NCBI GenBank assembly: GCA_026196225.1
Contig: JAPHRD010000059.1
Coordinates: 1-55,465, forward strand
Length of the DNA stretch: 55,465 nucleotides
Source: Motiliproteus sp.
GTDB taxonomy: Bacteria; Pseudomonadota; Gammaproteobacteria; Pseudomonadales; Balneatricaceae
Reading direction: 5' to 3'
In this document: positions 6,501 to 16,412 of the stretch, piece by piece
Layout of the letters: each line of letters begins with the position of its first letter
Position numbering within the stretch: position 1 is the first letter of the stretch
Notes under the pieces: model-generated
Told to the model about the DNA's origin: nothing
Seen by the model: the letters and a program-made list of their open reading frames with translations, nothing else
Databases searched by the model: none
Position numbers and translations under genes: made by a program

Positions 6501-7994
6501 TTAACTTGGAAAAGCGAAGGAAACCCCTTCACGAACACCGCTGGATGGCCAGCGCTGGGTAATGGTCTTACGCTTGGTGTAGAAGCGCACGGCGTCTGGA
6601 CCGTAGGCGTGCAGGTCACCAAACAGAGAACGCTTCCAACCGCCGAAGCTGTGGTAAGAAACCGGCACCGGTAGCGGTACGTTGATGCCCACCATGCCCA
6701 CCTGAATATTGTCGGAGAAATAACGGGCAGCCTCACCGTCGCGGGTAAAGATGCAGGTACCGTTGCCGTATTCATGGTCATCGATCATCTGCATCGCCTG
6801 CTCCATGGTGTTCGCACGGACCACCTGCAGCACCGGACCAAAGATCTCTTCCTGGTAGCTCTTCATCTCGGTGGTAACATTATCGATCAGCGTCGCCCCC
6901 ACAAAGAAACCTTCCCGGTAGCCCTCAACCTGAGGATTTCGGCCGTCCACAACAACGGTAGCGCCATCGGCTTCGGCACTATCGATATAGCCGGTTACCT
7001 TCTGTCGGTGGGCACCGGTGATTACAGGTCCGAAATCGTTTTCACGGTTGCTGAACGCACCTACCTTAAGAGGAGCCATCGCCTCTTTCAGTTTGGACAC
7101 CAATGTATCCGCCGCTTCATCACCGACGGCCACGGCAACGGACAGCGCCATGCAGCGCTCACCGGAGGAGCCAAAGGCCGCGCCCAGCAGCTGATTGACC
7201 GCGTTATCCATATCGGCATCGGGCATCACGATAGCGTGGTTCTTGGCACCACCCAGCGCCTGACAGCGCTTACCGTTGGCGTTGGCAGTGCTGTAGATAT
7301 ACTCCGCGATTGGGGTGGAACCTACAAAGCTCACCGCTTTAACCCGCTGATCGGTCAGCAGTACATCCACCGCTTCTTTATCACCATTGACCACATTGAG
7401 GACGCCCTTGGGCAAACCCGCCTCCATCAGCAGTTCGGCGATAAACAGGGTGGACGATGGATCGCGCTCGGAGGGCTTGAGTACAAAGGTGTTGCCGCAG
7501 GCGATGGCCATCGGATACATCCACAGCGGTACCATGGCTGGGAAGTTAAACGGCGTAATGCCGGCTACCACACCCAGTGGCTGAAACTCGCTCCAGGAAT
7601 CGATACCGGGACCTACATTGCGACTGTGCTCGCCTTTCACCAGTTCGGGAACGCCACAGGCGTACTCCACGTTTTCGATACCGCGAAGCAGCTCTCCCAT
7701 GGCATCGTGATGGATCTTGCCATGCTCTTCGCCGATCAGTTCGCAAATGCCGTCGGCATTCTCTTCCAGCAGCTGTTTAAAGCGGAACATCACTTGGGCG
7801 CGCTTGGCCGGTGGCGTGTTGCGCCATGCTGGGAATGCCGCCTGTGCAGAGGCGATGGCCTGCTCTACGGTAGCGATGGTTGCCAGATCCACCTGCTTGC
7901 TGGCAGCACCTGTAGAGGGGTTAAAAACACTTTGGGCGCGAACGCCATCGACGCAAATTTCGCCGTTAATCAGATGGCCAACTGTGGTTTTCAT
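6501..7994 (-). CDS. mmsA: CoA-acylating methylmalonate/malonate-semialdehyde dehydrogenase
   Basis: This NAD-dependent enzyme of the aldehyde dehydrogenase superfamily converts malonate semialdehyde to acetyl-CoA, or methylmalonate semialdehyde to propionyl-CoA, with release of CO2. The 497-residue length is normal. The catalytic cysteine is C281 in GERCMA. The usual general-base glutamate is replaced in QALGGAKNH (about 246-253), a hallmark of CoA-dependent MmsA enzymes. FNFPAMVPLW (about 150-159) and EIFGPVLQV are typical. The gene lies 123 bases downstream of a beta-alanine:pyruvate aminotransferase, which fits the BauC role in beta-alanine breakdown. From sequence alone the valine-pathway role cannot be excluded. 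Confidence 0.93.
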   Translation of the reverse strand: MKTTVGHLINGEICVDGVRAQSVFNPSTGAASKQVDLATIATVEQAIASAQAAFPAWRNTPPAKRAQVMFRFKQLLEENADGICELIGEEHGKIHHDAMGELLRGIENVEYACGVPELVKGEHSRNVGPGIDSWSEFQPLGVVAGITPFNFPAMVPLWMYPMAIACGNTFVLKPSERDPSSTLFIAELLMEAGLPKGVLNVVNGDKEAVDVLLTDQRVKAVSFVGSTPIAEYIYSTANANGKRCQALGGAKNHAIVMPDADMDNAVNQLLGAAFGSSGERCMALSVAVAVGDEAADTLVSKLKEAMAPLKVGAFSNRENDFGPVITGAHRQKVTGYIDSAEADGATVVVDGRNPQVEGYREGFFVGATLIDNVTTEMKSYQEEIFGPVLQVVRANTMEQAMQMIDDHEYGNGTCIFTRDGEAARYFSDNIQVGMVGINVPLPVPVSYHSFGGWKRSLFGDLHAYGPDAVRFYTKRKTITQRWPSSGVREGVSFAFPS

Positions 7995-8117
7995 AGGGTA
8001 TTACCTTTCTAAAACCCTGGCCCAATGAGGGCAGGCATATTTTTATTTTGGAACTGCAATTGCAGCAACTGTTTACTGTTTTACTGGCTGGATGGGAGAC
8101 AACTGAGCGCTATCCCC

Positions 8118-9455
8118 TTAATCCAGCTCGTTGATCGATTCCGCCAGGGCGTTGATCAGGCTGTCGATTTCCGACAGTTCAGCGGTAAAGGGCAGACCCA
8201 GCTGAATGGTGTCGCCGCCATAGCGGACGTAGAACCCTTTCTGCCAGCACTTCATGGCGATCTGATAAGGACGCAGCGCCGGTTCGCCGGGAGCCGATTC
8301 GATAGTCAAACCCGCCGCCAGACCGTAGTTGCGGATATCCGCCACGTACTGAGTGCCCTTAAGGCTGTGCACCATCTCCTGGAACTGAGGAGCCATAGTC
8401 TTAACCCGCTCCACCAGTTTGTCTTGAGCCAAAACATCCAAAGATGCCAAGGCAGCGGCGCAGGCCACGGGATGGGCGGAATAGGTATAACCGTGGGGCA
8501 GTTCCAACATGTAGTCAGGTCCGCCTTCTGCCATAAAAGTATCGTAGATCTCCTGCTTGGCGATCACTGCGCCCATGGGAATCACACCGTTAGTGAGCTG
8601 CTTGGCGGTGGTCATAATATCGGGGACAACACCAAACTCTTCGGCACCGGTGTTGGAACCCATGCGGCCAAAAGCTGTGATCACTTCATCAAAAATCAGC
8701 AGGATATTGTGCTTGGTACAGATCTCACGGAGCCGCGCCAAGTAGCCTTTTGGTGGCGGAATAACACCTGCAGAACCAGCCAAGGGCTCGACGATCACCG
8801 CAGCAATATTGGAGGCGTCATGAATGGCGATCTGTGCTTCCAGATCATCTGCCAGATGGGCACCAGTTTCCGGCATACCCTGGGTAAAGGTGTTTTCTGG
8901 CAACATGGTATGAGGCAGATGTATCGCATCGATACCCTGTCCGTAGAGCGCCCGGTTTGGAGATATACCACCGACACTGATACCACCAAAGTTAACGCCG
9001 TGGTAACCCTTGGAGCGGCCAATTAGCCTTGTCTTGCCCGCCTGTCCTTGCTTGCGCCAGTAGGCACGGGCGATCTTCAAGGCGGTTTCTACGGATTCGG
9101 AACCGGAACCGGTAAAGAACACTCGGTTCAGCCCTTCGGGCATCAGTTCAGAAATACGATGCGCCAGCTCAAACGACTTGGGATGGCCAAACTGAAACGC
9201 CGGGCAATAATCCAGCAGCGACAGCTGCTTGCTTACCGCCTCGTTGATTCTTTTCTGGTTGTGGCCAGCGCCACATGTCCAAAGGCCGGAGAGGCCATCA
9301 AAGACTTTGCGACCGTCGGCATCGGTATAGTAGTTGCCGTCGGCAGAAACAATAATCCGGGGATCTCGCTTAAAGTTTCGGTTGCCGGTGAAGGGCATCC
9401 AGTGAGCGTCCAACTGAGCCTGGCTCAGCCCGCAGGTATTGGAATGGGCAGTCAT
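8118..9455 (-). CDS. bauA: omega-amino acid (beta-alanine):pyruvate aminotransferase
   Basis: A class III PLP-dependent transaminase of 445 residues. It moves the amino group of beta-alanine, or related omega-amines, to pyruvate, yielding malonate semialdehyde and alanine. The PLP lysine is K285 in TTAKQLTNG, the ring-nitrogen aspartate is D256 in LIFDEVITAFGR, and the phosphate-binding GSGSESVETALK lies at 116-127. The N-terminal LDAHWMPFTGNRNFK is typical of the beta-alanine:pyruvate branch. Its product is the substrate of the dehydrogenase encoded next on the same strand. A LysR regulator is divergent upstream, as in Pseudomonas bau loci. Other omega-amines are possible substrates. Confidence 0.92.
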   Translation of the reverse strand: MTAHSNTCGLSQAQLDAHWMPFTGNRNFKRDPRIIVSADGNYYTDADGRKVFDGLSGLWTCGAGHNQKRINEAVSKQLSLLDYCPAFQFGHPKSFELAHRISELMPEGLNRVFFTGSGSESVETALKIARAYWRKQGQAGKTRLIGRSKGYHGVNFGGISVGGISPNRALYGQGIDAIHLPHTMLPENTFTQGMPETGAHLADDLEAQIAIHDASNIAAVIVEPLAGSAGVIPPPKGYLARLREICTKHNILLIFDEVITAFGRMGSNTGAEEFGVVPDIMTTAKQLTNGVIPMGAVIAKQEIYDTFMAEGGPDYMLELPHGYTYSAHPVACAAALASLDVLAQDKLVERVKTMAPQFQEMVHSLKGTQYVADIRNYGLAAGLTIESAPGEPALRPYQIAMKCWQKGFYVRYGGDTIQLGLPFTAELSEIDSLINALAESINELD

Positions 9456-9585
9456 AGAATCGACCTCTTTAAATCGCCGGCCTGTTAGCTGCGGCTTTTC
9501 TTGTTTTGTTGGTTGACTCCATTATCTCCAGCCACTAAGTTTATTAAATCCATACTTATTGATTTTAAAGTAAGGCTTTAGTTAC

Positions 9586-9597
9586 CTAATAAATTAG
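9586..9597. promoter_or_regulatory. palindrome in the bauA/LysR divergent promoter region
   Basis: CTAATAAATTAG is a perfect 12-bp palindrome 13 bases upstream of the LysR start codon, within the 155-bp AT-rich divergent intergenic region. Its position suits an autoregulatory LysR site. Being AT-rich, it could also arise by chance. Confidence 0.3.
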
Positions 9598-9610
9598 CCC
9601 GGAGCCACTT

Positions 9611-10534
9611 ATGAGACGCGCAGAAAATCTTCTCCCAAGACAGCTCGGTGATGCCCATATCCGCCTGCTAAGGATCTACAAAGCGGTGGTGGAAAGCGGT
9701 GGTTTTTCGGCAGCAGAAGTGGAGCTGAATATCAGCCGTCCGGCCATTAGTCTGGCCATATCAGAGTTGGAAAGCCTGCTGAATATGCGGCTATGTAATC
9801 GGGGTCGTGCTGGTTTTGCGCTGACCGAACAGGGTGAGGAGGTGTATGACGCCGCCATGCAGTTGCTGGGCAGTCTGGAAAACTTTCGATCCCGTATCAA
9901 CGCCATCAATACCGAACTCAAAGGCGAGTTGAATATCGGCATCACCGACAATATGGTCACGGTGCCACAGATGCGTATTACCCGAGCGCTGGCAGCGTTA
10001 AAACAGCGAGGGCCGGAGGTGGTGATTAATATCCGTATGATCCCCCCCAACGATATCGAATCCGGCGTACTGGACGGTCAATTGCTAGTAGGGATCGTAC
10101 CCGATCTGCGGACCCTGCCCGGTCTCAATTATCTGCCCCTCTATCAGGAGCAATCCCTGCTTTACTGCAGCGAACACCACCCCCTTTTCAATACCAATAA
10201 AGAGAAGCTGACTGACCAACAGCTGGCCGAGTACAACGCTGTAGTACCCGCCTATCCGCAATCCGCCGAGATCAAGCAGCACCAGGCACAGTTGAAAGCC
10301 AGCGCCAGCTCTACCGACCGCGAGGGCGTTGCCTTCTTGATCCTGAGTGGCAGCTACATCGGCTTTCTACCCACACACTTTGCTGAGCGCTGGGTCAGGG
10401 AAGGAAAATTGAGAGCGATTCAGCCGGATAGCAGGAATTTCACCACACGATTTACAGCGATCACCCGCAAAGGTGCCCGCACAAATCTGATTCGAGAAGC
10501 TTATATCGAAGAGCTTGAGAAAACAGCGGAGTAA
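9611..10534 (+). CDS. LysR-family regulator of the beta-alanine operon
   Basis: The 307-residue protein has an N-terminal winged helix-turn-helix (about residues 18-77, with SAAEVELNISRPAISLAISE as the recognition region) and a C-terminal periplasmic-binding-like effector domain (about 100-300). The start ATG follows GGAG by six bases. Divergent orientation to bauA across 155 bp and isolation from other genes make it the likely activator of bauA-mmsA, with beta-alanine or a derivative as possible co-inducer. This is inferred from position. Its 3' end overlaps the terminator of the convergent dnaQ gene. Confidence 0.85.
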   Translation: MRRAENLLPRQLGDAHIRLLRIYKAVVESGGFSAAEVELNISRPAISLAISELESLLNMRLCNRGRAGFALTEQGEEVYDAAMQLLGSLENFRSRINAINTELKGELNIGITDNMVTVPQMRITRALAALKQRGPEVVINIRMIPPNDIESGVLDGQLLVGIVPDLRTLPGLNYLPLYQEQSLLYCSEHHPLFNTNKEKLTDQQLAEYNAVVPAYPQSAEIKQHQAQLKASASSTDREGVAFLILSGSYIGFLPTHFAERWVREGKLRAIQPDSRNFTTRFTAITRKGARTNLIREAYIEELEKTAE

Positions 10535-10546
10535 GAAGCTCCGCTG
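10520..10546 (-). terminator. intrinsic terminator of dnaQ
   Basis: CAGCGGAG (10524-10531) pairs with CTCCGCTG (10539-10546). On the minus strand the stem is followed by TTTTC. It lies 24 bases past the dnaQ stop and overlaps the last codons and stop of the convergent LysR gene, so the two genes share this stretch. Confidence 0.6.
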
Positions 10547-10569
10547 AGTGAGATGACATGGGGTAGGCT

Positions 10570-11268
10570 TTAGAGGTTACGCCAGACGCTGCCGCCGCTT
10601 TTCTTATCCAGCAGATTCAACATGGCTTCGTGCTGTTCCAGCTCTTCTGGCTTGGCAGCCTGAACCTTAAGATTATACTGCCCTGGTTGCGCACGTTTTA
10701 TTTCTGACACATCGGAACCGCCTTCACCTTGCCCCAGCATTAAGCTGGTTTGGCCACCGGTCATAAACAGGAAAACGTCGGCGAGGATTTCGGAATCGAG
10801 CAAGGCGCCGTGGAGTGTACGCTGGGAGTTATCGATACCGTAACGGCGACAGAGAGCGTCCAGATTATTCTTCTGGCCGGGGTGCAGTTGGCGAGCCAGA
10901 ACCAGGGTATCCACCACCGAGCAGATATCGTCCACGGTGCCCGCATCGCTGCTATCCAGGGCAAACTCATGGTTAATAAAGCCGACGTCGAAAGGCGCGT
11001 TATGAATAACAAGCTCTGCGCCGCGGATAAAATCCTTAAATTCGTTGAGAATATCGGTGAAAAGCGGTTTATCCGCCAGGAATTCGTTGGTGATACCATG
11101 GACTTCGATCGCTTCCGCATCGATCTCCCTTTCGGGCTTGATGTAACGGTGGTAGGTCTTTCCGGTCAGCTTGCGGTTGACCATTTCTACGCAACCAATT
11201 TCGATAATGCGGTGACCCTGGGAGGGCTCAAGACCGGTTGTTTCGGTATCCAGTACGATCTGTCTCAT
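10570..11268 (-). CDS. dnaQ: DNA polymerase III epsilon subunit (3'-5' proofreading exonuclease)
   Basis: The 232-residue protein is the proofreading subunit of the replicative polymerase core. All DEDDh exonuclease motifs are intact: Exo I DTETTG (D7, E9), Exo II HNAPFDVGFINHE (near 93-105), and Exo III HGALLDSEILADV with its histidine and aspartate (near 153-165). The C-terminal ~50 residues form the segment that contacts the alpha subunit. It is divergent from rnhA with about 105 bp between them, the same arrangement as in enterobacteria, so the start and orientation are well supported. Confidence 0.96.
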   Translation of the reverse strand: MRQIVLDTETTGLEPSQGHRIIEIGCVEMVNRKLTGKTYHRYIKPEREIDAEAIEVHGITNEFLADKPLFTDILNEFKDFIRGAELVIHNAPFDVGFINHEFALDSSDAGTVDDICSVVDTLVLARQLHPGQKNNLDALCRRYGIDNSQRTLHGALLDSEILADVFLFMTGGQTSLMLGQGEGGSDVSEIKRAQPGQYNLKVQAAKPEELEQHEAMLNLLDKKSGGSVWRNL

Positions 11269-11373
11269 TCGGACAATATTCCCAATAAAGATTCGGTGAC
11301 AAGCAGCGCTATATTATCACAGCCGTTGTCACTACAATGGCCATCCTTGTGACATTTTTACGGTAACAAAGCT

Positions 11374-11847
11374 TTGAACACAGTACTAAAGAAGATCCAT
11401 GTCTACACCGACGGCTCCTGCCTGGGAAATCCTGGTCCCGGTGGTTATGGAGCCCTGTTGATTTACAACGAACACGCCAAAGAGATGAGCCAGGGTTATA
11501 AGCTAACCACTAACAATCGGATGGAACTGCTCGCCGCAGTAGAAGCCCTCGCAGCTTTGAATGAGCGCTGCGAGGTGATTCTGACTACCGACAGCCAATA
11601 TGTGCGCCAAGGCATCACCCAATGGATCGAAGGCTGGAAACGCAAAGGCTGGAAAACTGCCAGTAAAGCTCCGGTAAAAAACGTCGACCTATGGAAACGC
11701 CTCGACGAGCAAAACCAAAGACATGATGTGGAATGGCGCTGGGTTAAAGGTCACAGCGGCCATCCTGAAAACGAGCGGGTGGACGACTTGGCCCGTAACG
11801 CTGCCGAATCCGATGACCTGCTGGTGGACGAAGGCTTTAGCGGATAA
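11374..11847 (+). CDS. rnhA: ribonuclease HI
   Basis: Degrades RNA in RNA-DNA hybrids. Catalytic residues correspond to the E. coli set with an offset of three: D13 ([16 protein letters not shown]), E51 (NNRMELLA), D73 (TTDSQYV), H127 (KGHSGH) and D137 (ERVDDLA). The 157-residue length is standard. No ATG or GTG precedes the conserved core in frame, so the best start is the TTG at 11374, with a weak GGTAA upstream. A TTG start would keep expression modest. It shares a divergent promoter region with dnaQ. Confidence 0.95.
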   Translation: MNTVLKKIHVYTDGSCLGNPGPGGYGALLIYNEHAKEMSQGYKLTTNNRMELLAAVEALAALNERCEVILTTDSQYVRQGITQWIEGWKRKGWKTASKAPVKNVDLWKRLDEQNQRHDVEWRWVKGHSGHPENERVDDLARNAAESDDLLVDEGFSG

Positions 11848-11866
11848 TCGATCCCGCTTCTCGATA

Positions 11867-11885
11867 ACAGTTACACAGTAACTGT
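11867..11885. terminator. hairpin between rnhA and the convergent LysR gene
   Basis: ACAGTTAC and GTAACTGT form an 8-bp perfect stem with a 3-base loop between two convergent genes. No T-run follows on either strand, so termination is possible but not certain. Confidence 0.4.
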
Positions 11886-11898
11886 CACTCAATAGCAG

Positions 11899-12834
11899 TT
11901 ATTCGATGGACGCCGACATAAAGCGATTACGTAGCATTTCCCGTACCTGCTGACCGTTGGAGTGCATAAACTGGATAAAGGCTTCAGCAGCTGGTGACAG
12001 ACTCTTCTCACGGTGGTGTACCATGCACCAGCTCCGAACGATGGGGAAAGACTCCATATCCAACTCCACCAGCAATCCAGTAGCCAGCTCCAAAGCAACA
12101 CTGTGACGGGAAAGGATGGAGATCCCCAGCCCGGCCATCAGCCCCTGCTTTATGGTCTCACTGCCCCCCAACTCCATGATGTTTTCCAACACCACATCCC
12201 GTTCCTGAAGGTGATCTTCAATGGCTTTGCGAGAACCGGAACCATCTTCCCGGCTAAGAAAGCGGTATTCATTAAGCACCGACAAGGGCAACTTTTCCCG
12301 CCCCACCAGAGGATGAGTCGGAGGCACTACAGGGATCATCGGGTTATCTAGAAACGGGTAGGAAACCAGCTTCATATCCTGAGGGACCTGGGCCATCAGT
12401 ACCAGATCGTCTTCATTGTTAGCCAAACGCTGAAGCACCTGGTTGCGGTTCTTCACCACCAACCGCATCCTAACTTCGGGGTATTCCCGCTGGAAAGCCC
12501 CCAGCAAATGGGGCGCAAAGTACATGGCACTGGTGACAACTGCCACCCGCAAAGTACCGTGCATCAGCCCTTTCATCTGCGACAACGCCATCTCTAGATT
12601 ATCGAGACGGGAAAAAATATCACTGCAAGTTTGCTGAAGCTCTTCGCCTGCTGCGGTCAGATAGAGTTTCTTACCAATCTGCTCAAACAGCGGCATGCCC
12701 ACGTGCTCTTCCAACTGCTTGAGTTGGATACTCACCGCAGGCTGAGTCAGGTGCATCTCCTCAGCAGCACGGGTAAAGCTCATATGACGAGCCACGCAGT
12801 CAAACAGGGTCAACTGCCGTAATGTCATCTTCAT
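11899..12834 (-). CDS. CbbR-like LysR-family regulator
   Basis: The 311-residue protein has a LysR winged helix-turn-helix at residues 3-62 (LRQLTLFDCVARHMSFTRAA and then LTQPAVSIQLKQLE) and an effector domain from about 90. The N-terminus closely resembles the CbbR/RbcR branch, which in autotrophs controls RuBisCO genes. No Calvin-cycle gene is nearby. The next genes are oadGAB on the same strand upstream, from which it is separated by a terminator and its own upstream region, so it may control distant targets. The target is unknown. Confidence 0.85.
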   Translation of the reverse strand: MKMTLRQLTLFDCVARHMSFTRAAEEMHLTQPAVSIQLKQLEEHVGMPLFEQIGKKLYLTAAGEELQQTCSDIFSRLDNLEMALSQMKGLMHGTLRVAVVTSAMYFAPHLLGAFQREYPEVRMRLVVKNRNQVLQRLANNEDDLVLMAQVPQDMKLVSYPFLDNPMIPVVPPTHPLVGREKLPLSVLNEYRFLSREDGSGSRKAIEDHLQERDVVLENIMELGGSETIKQGLMAGLGISILSRHSVALELATGLLVELDMESFPIVRSWCMVHHREKSLSPAAEAFIQFMHSNGQQVREMLRNRFMSASIE

Positions 12835-12937
12835 AATCGCAAAGCCTTCCGCTACTGAGAGTGGCTCGATTATAGAGAGTTAGCTGTTGGGAAGGAATCG
12901 TGAAATGGAGGGTGTACGTCAGTAGCACAATTTAAAT

Positions 12938-12962
12938 AAAAAAAGGGGCCCAAAAGGCCCCT
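12938..12962 (-). terminator. intrinsic terminator of oadGAB
   Basis: AGGGGCC (12944-12950) pairs with GGCCCCT (12956-12962). Reading the minus strand, the GC-rich stem is followed by at least six T. It lies about 25 bases after the oadB stop. Confidence 0.85.
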
Positions 12963-12987
12963 AAAGAGTATGAATCAGAGATGAGAC

Positions 12988-14286
12988 TTAGCCGACAAAT
13001 TTGATCATCACGCCGGCGGCTACGGCAGACCCGATAACACCCGCTACGTTTGGACCCATAGCATGCATCAGCAGGAAGTTTTGTGGATTCGCTTCCAATC
13101 CAAGCTTGTTGGATACCCGAGCTGCCATAGGTACAGCAGAAACCCCAGCGGAACCAATCAGCGGATTGATCGGCGTTGAGCTGAACTTGTTCATCACCTT
13201 GGCCATCAAGATACCGCAAGCAGTACCGATACCGAAGGCTACAACACCCAGCAACAGGATACCCAGAGTGTTCACATCCAGGAATTTGTCAGCAACCAGT
13301 TTGGATCCAACAGACAGACCCAGGAAGATAGTTACGATGTTGATCAGTGCATTCTGAGCAGTGTCACTCAGACGCTCAACCACACCACACTCACGCATCA
13401 GGTTACCGAAGCAGAACATACCCAACAGCGGTGCCGCATCGGGCAGCAGCATGGCTACCAGCAGTAACAGTACCAGCGGGAAGAAGATCTTCTCGGTCTT
13501 GGTTACATGACGCAACTGAGTCATGGCAACCTTACGCTCGTCTTCAGAAGTCAGCGCACGCATGATTGGTGGCTGAATCATTGGAACCAGAGCCATGTAG
13601 GAGTATGCAGCTACAGCGATTGCACCTAGCAGTTGCGGCGCCAGCATACTAGCCACGTAGATAGCCGTAGGACCATCCGCTCCACCGATGATACCGATAG
13701 CAGCAGCATCCTGAATGCTGAAGTCCATCAGACCCAAAGAGGTCAGACCTACAGCGCCCAATACAGTGGCGAAGATACCAAACTGTGCAGCAGCACCCAG
13801 GAACAACGTCTTAGGGTTCGCCAGTAGCGGACCAAAATCGGTCATCGCTCCAACACCCATAAAGATCAGCAGCGGCGCAGCACCGCTGGCAATGGAGATC
13901 AGATAGAAGTTGTACAGCATGCCGTTATTAAAACCAGCATCGATTGCCATCTGAGTCACTTGCATGTGCTTAGCCTGACCGGCCATCGCATAGGCTTCTT
14001 TAATAGCCTTTGGATCCGCACCAGAAACACCCAGCATTTCTGACAGTTGCTGAACCACTTCTGGACCACCCAGGTGCAGGGCGTTTTCCACTGCAGATAG
14101 CGCCAATCCCGCTTCCGGGATGTTAGCCATGATGCCACCGAAACCGATCGGCACCAGCAGCAGCGGCTCAAAGTTCTTTTTGATTGCCAGGAACAACAGT
14201 CCCAGACCAACGGCGATCATCACCGCCTGGCCCAGCTGGATCTGGTAGATCCCTGAGCTGACAAAAAGATTGATTAACTTATCCAT
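12988..14286 (-). CDS. oadB: oxaloacetate decarboxylase, beta subunit (Na+ pump)
   Basis: The 432-residue, highly hydrophobic inner-membrane subunit decarboxylates carboxybiotin and couples this to export of Na+. Family features seen are the opening [36 protein letters not shown], the conserved [13 protein letters not shown] segment that contains an essential aspartate in this family, and [14 protein letters not shown] near the C-terminus. The gene follows oadA by 13 bp and ends the operon at a strong terminator. The length is normal, with no frameshift. Glutaconyl- or methylmalonyl-CoA decarboxylases share this subunit type, but the alpha subunit settles the identity. Confidence 0.95.
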   Translation of the reverse strand: MDKLINLFVSSGIYQIQLGQAVMIAVGLGLLFLAIKKNFEPLLLVPIGFGGIMANIPEAGLALSAVENALHLGGPEVVQQLSEMLGVSGADPKAIKEAYAMAGQAKHMQVTQMAIDAGFNNGMLYNFYLISIASGAAPLLIFMGVGAMTDFGPLLANPKTLFLGAAAQFGIFATVLGAVGLTSLGLMDFSIQDAAAIGIIGGADGPTAIYVASMLAPQLLGAIAVAAYSYMALVPMIQPPIMRALTSEDERKVAMTQLRHVTKTEKIFFPLVLLLLVAMLLPDAAPLLGMFCFGNLMRECGVVERLSDTAQNALINIVTIFLGLSVGSKLVADKFLDVNTLGILLLGVVAFGIGTACGILMAKVMNKFSSTPINPLIGSAGVSAVPMAARVSNKLGLEANPQNFLLMHAMGPNVAGVIGSAVAAGVMIKFVG

Positions 14287-14299
14287 CGAATACAGCCCT

Positions 14300-16105
14300 T
14301 TATGCCAGAGTCAGGAGGGTATCCCCTACCTTGACCGCATCGCCTTCTTTGACGGAGACAGTACCAACAGTACCGGCGTGTGCCGCACGGATATCTGTTT
14401 CCATCTTCATCGCTTCGAGGATGATCAGAACATCACCTTCCTGAACCAACTGGCCTGGAGTTACTTCTACCTTCCAGATATTACCTGCCAGCGGAGCCGT
14501 CACAGGTTCACCACCAGTAGGTGCCGGTGCAGCGGCCGGAGCGGCAGCAGCAGGAGCAGTTGCGCCAACAGGAGCCAGTGCGGAGATATCACCGCCCTCT
14601 TCTACCTGTACAACGTAGCTCTGACCGTTAACGGTAACGGTGTAAACCTCTTCACCGTCAGCAGAAGCTGGCGCAGATGCAGCAGCAGCCTGAGCAGATT
14701 CCAGCGTAGGAGCAGGCTCAAAGGCGCTGGCATCACCGCGGTTTTCCAGGAATTTCAGACCGATCTGAGGGAACAGTGCGTAAGTCAGAACGTCGTCGAT
14801 TTCGCGCTCGCCAGTTTCCAGACGGAAATCCCTCTCTTTGGCCAAACCGCGCAGCTCTTCGGTCAGCTTGTCCAGTTCTGGCTCAAGCAGGTCGGCAGGA
14901 CGACAGGTGATCGCCTCTTTGCCTTCAAGAACACGTTCTTGCAGCTCCTTGTTAAAAGGCGCTGGTGCAGAACCGTATTCACCTTTAAGAATACCGGCTG
15001 TCTCTTTAGAGATGCTCTTGTAACGCTCGCCAGTCATCACGTTCAGTACCGCCTGAGTACCAACGATCTGAGAAGTTGGAGTTACCAGTGGGATCAGACC
15101 CAGGTCTTCACGAACACGAGGGATCTCAGCCAGAACGTCGTCAAACTTGTCAGCAGCGCCCTGTTCTTTGAGCTGGTTCTCCATGTTGGTCAGCATGCCA
15201 CCCGGTACCTGAGCAACCAGGATACGGGAGTCAGTCCCCTTCAGAGAGCCTTCGAACTGGGCGTACTTCTTCCGCACTTCACGGAAGTAAGCGGCGATCT
15301 CTTCAATCTTTTCCAGATCCAGACCGGTGTCACGCTCGGTACCGGCCAGTGCAGCTACGATCGATTCAGTAGCACTATGTCCGTACGTCATAGACATGGA
15401 GGAGATCGCCGTATCGACGCGATCGATACCGGCTTCAGCTGCCTTCAGGATAGTCATATCGGACAAACCGGAAGTGGCGTGAGCGTGCAGATGTACTTCC
15501 AGATCAGTCTGGGACTTCAATCGGGTAACCAGATCGAAAGCATCGTACGGCGTCAGGATGCCGGACATATCTTTGATGGCGATGGAGTCAGCACCCATGT
15601 CTTCAAGCTGGCGAGCAAAGTCGACCCATGTCTCGGTGGTGTGAACCCGACTCTTGGTGTAGGAGATGGTGCCTTGAGCGTGTCCACCGACCTTCTTAAC
15701 TGCCTGAAGCGCAGTGCCCATGTTACGAGCATCGTTCATCGCATCGAACACACGGAATACGTCCACACCGTTGGTGTGTGCACGCTCAACGAACTTGGTC
15801 ACAACGTCGTCGGCATAATGACGGTAACCCAGGATATTTTGTGCCCGGAACAGCATCTGCTGCTTGGTGTTCGGCATTACTTTTTTCAGTTCGCGGATAC
15901 GCTCCCACGGATCTTCACCGATAAAGCGAATGCAGGAGTCGAAGGTTGCACCACCCCAGCTTTCCAGGGACCAATAGCCCACCTGATCAAGCTTCTCAGC
16001 AATCGGCAGCATATCTTCAATGCGCATACGAGTTGCAAACAGAGATTGGTGCGCATCACGCAGCACAACATCGGTAATACCTAGCGGTTTCTTTGCATCA
16101 GTCAT
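14300..16105 (-). CDS. oadA: oxaloacetate decarboxylase, alpha subunit (biotin carboxyltransferase)
   Basis: This 601-residue peripheral subunit transfers CO2 from oxaloacetate to its own biotin. The N-terminal TIM-barrel carboxyltransferase begins [20 protein letters not shown]. Metal-site histidines are in [10 protein letters not shown] conserved carboxylase domain follows (about 300-470), then an Ala/Pro-rich flexible linker (about 490-530) and a biotinyl domain with the modified lysine K567 in EAMKMET. It sits between oadG and oadB, so the sodium pump is complete. It links citrate or C4-dicarboxylate use to a sodium gradient and yields pyruvate. Confidence 0.97.
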   Translation of the reverse strand: MTDAKKPLGITDVVLRDAHQSLFATRMRIEDMLPIAEKLDQVGYWSLESWGGATFDSCIRFIGEDPWERIRELKKVMPNTKQQMLFRAQNILGYRHYADDVVTKFVERAHTNGVDVFRVFDAMNDARNMGTALQAVKKVGGHAQGTISYTKSRVHTTETWVDFARQLEDMGADSIAIKDMSGILTPYDAFDLVTRLKSQTDLEVHLHAHATSGLSDMTILKAAEAGIDRVDTAISSMSMTYGHSATESIVAALAGTERDTGLDLEKIEEIAAYFREVRKKYAQFEGSLKGTDSRILVAQVPGGMLTNMENQLKEQGAADKFDDVLAEIPRVREDLGLIPLVTPTSQIVGTQAVLNVMTGERYKSISKETAGILKGEYGSAPAPFNKELQERVLEGKEAITCRPADLLEPELDKLTEELRGLAKERDFRLETGEREIDDVLTYALFPQIGLKFLENRGDASAFEPAPTLESAQAAAASAPASADGEEVYTVTVNGQSYVVQVEEGGDISALAPVGATAPAAAAPAAAPAPTGGEPVTAPLAGNIWKVEVTPGQLVQEGDVLIILEAMKMETDIRAAHAGTVGTVSVKEGDAVKVGDTLLTLA

Positions 16106-16151
16106 GGTGATTAAACCTTCATCATCTCTAAGCGATAAGTTCTAAATTCTT

Positions 16152-16412
16152 TTATTTCTTGTGATTAGCCCGATACTGCTTGATCGCCGCTGCGATTACA
16201 GCAGTGAGCTGAGCTTGGTCTTGCGCTAAAGGTGCTGGAGCCGCACTAGGTGCAGGTGCTGCAGCTGCAGGCTGTGCTTCTGGGATGTACTTGTTGACCA
16301 GCTTGGACATAGCCGTGGTCGCGTACACCAGCAGAGTCAGGAATACGAAAACGAACCCCATTCCCGCCAACATCAGCGTAAAACCTTCAGAGATCAAACT
16401 GGGTGAGTCCAT
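16152..16412 (-). CDS. oadG: oxaloacetate decarboxylase, gamma subunit
   Basis: The 86-residue protein has one transmembrane helix at residues 12-32 (LMLAGMGFVFVFLTLLVYAT) followed by an Ala/Pro-rich linker and a short basic C-terminus (YRANHKK). In the family this subunit anchors the alpha subunit to beta and aids Zn2+ binding. It is the first gene of the operon, 46 bp ahead of oadA. The 250-bp region upstream to 16664 should carry the operon promoter and is AT-rich, but I see no operator I would name. Confidence 0.93.
   Translation of the reverse strand: MDSPSLISEGFTLMLAGMGFVFVFLTLLVYATTAMSKLVNKYIPEAQPAAAAPAPSAAPAPLAQDQAQLTAVIAAAIKQYRANHKK

Noticed and set aside
6774-8012. Long open frame (412 codons) opposite mmsA
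   Set aside because: It lies entirely antisense to a clear dehydrogenase gene, is rich in His/Gln/Arg typical of antisense reading, and has no family pattern.
8025-9026. 333-codon open frame opposite bauA
   Set aside because: Shadow of the aminotransferase gene, with no ribosome site or family resemblance.
14270-16084. 604-codon open frame opposite oadA
   Set aside because: Antisense shadow of a GC-rich gene; the real coding is on the minus strand with complete catalytic and biotin motifs.
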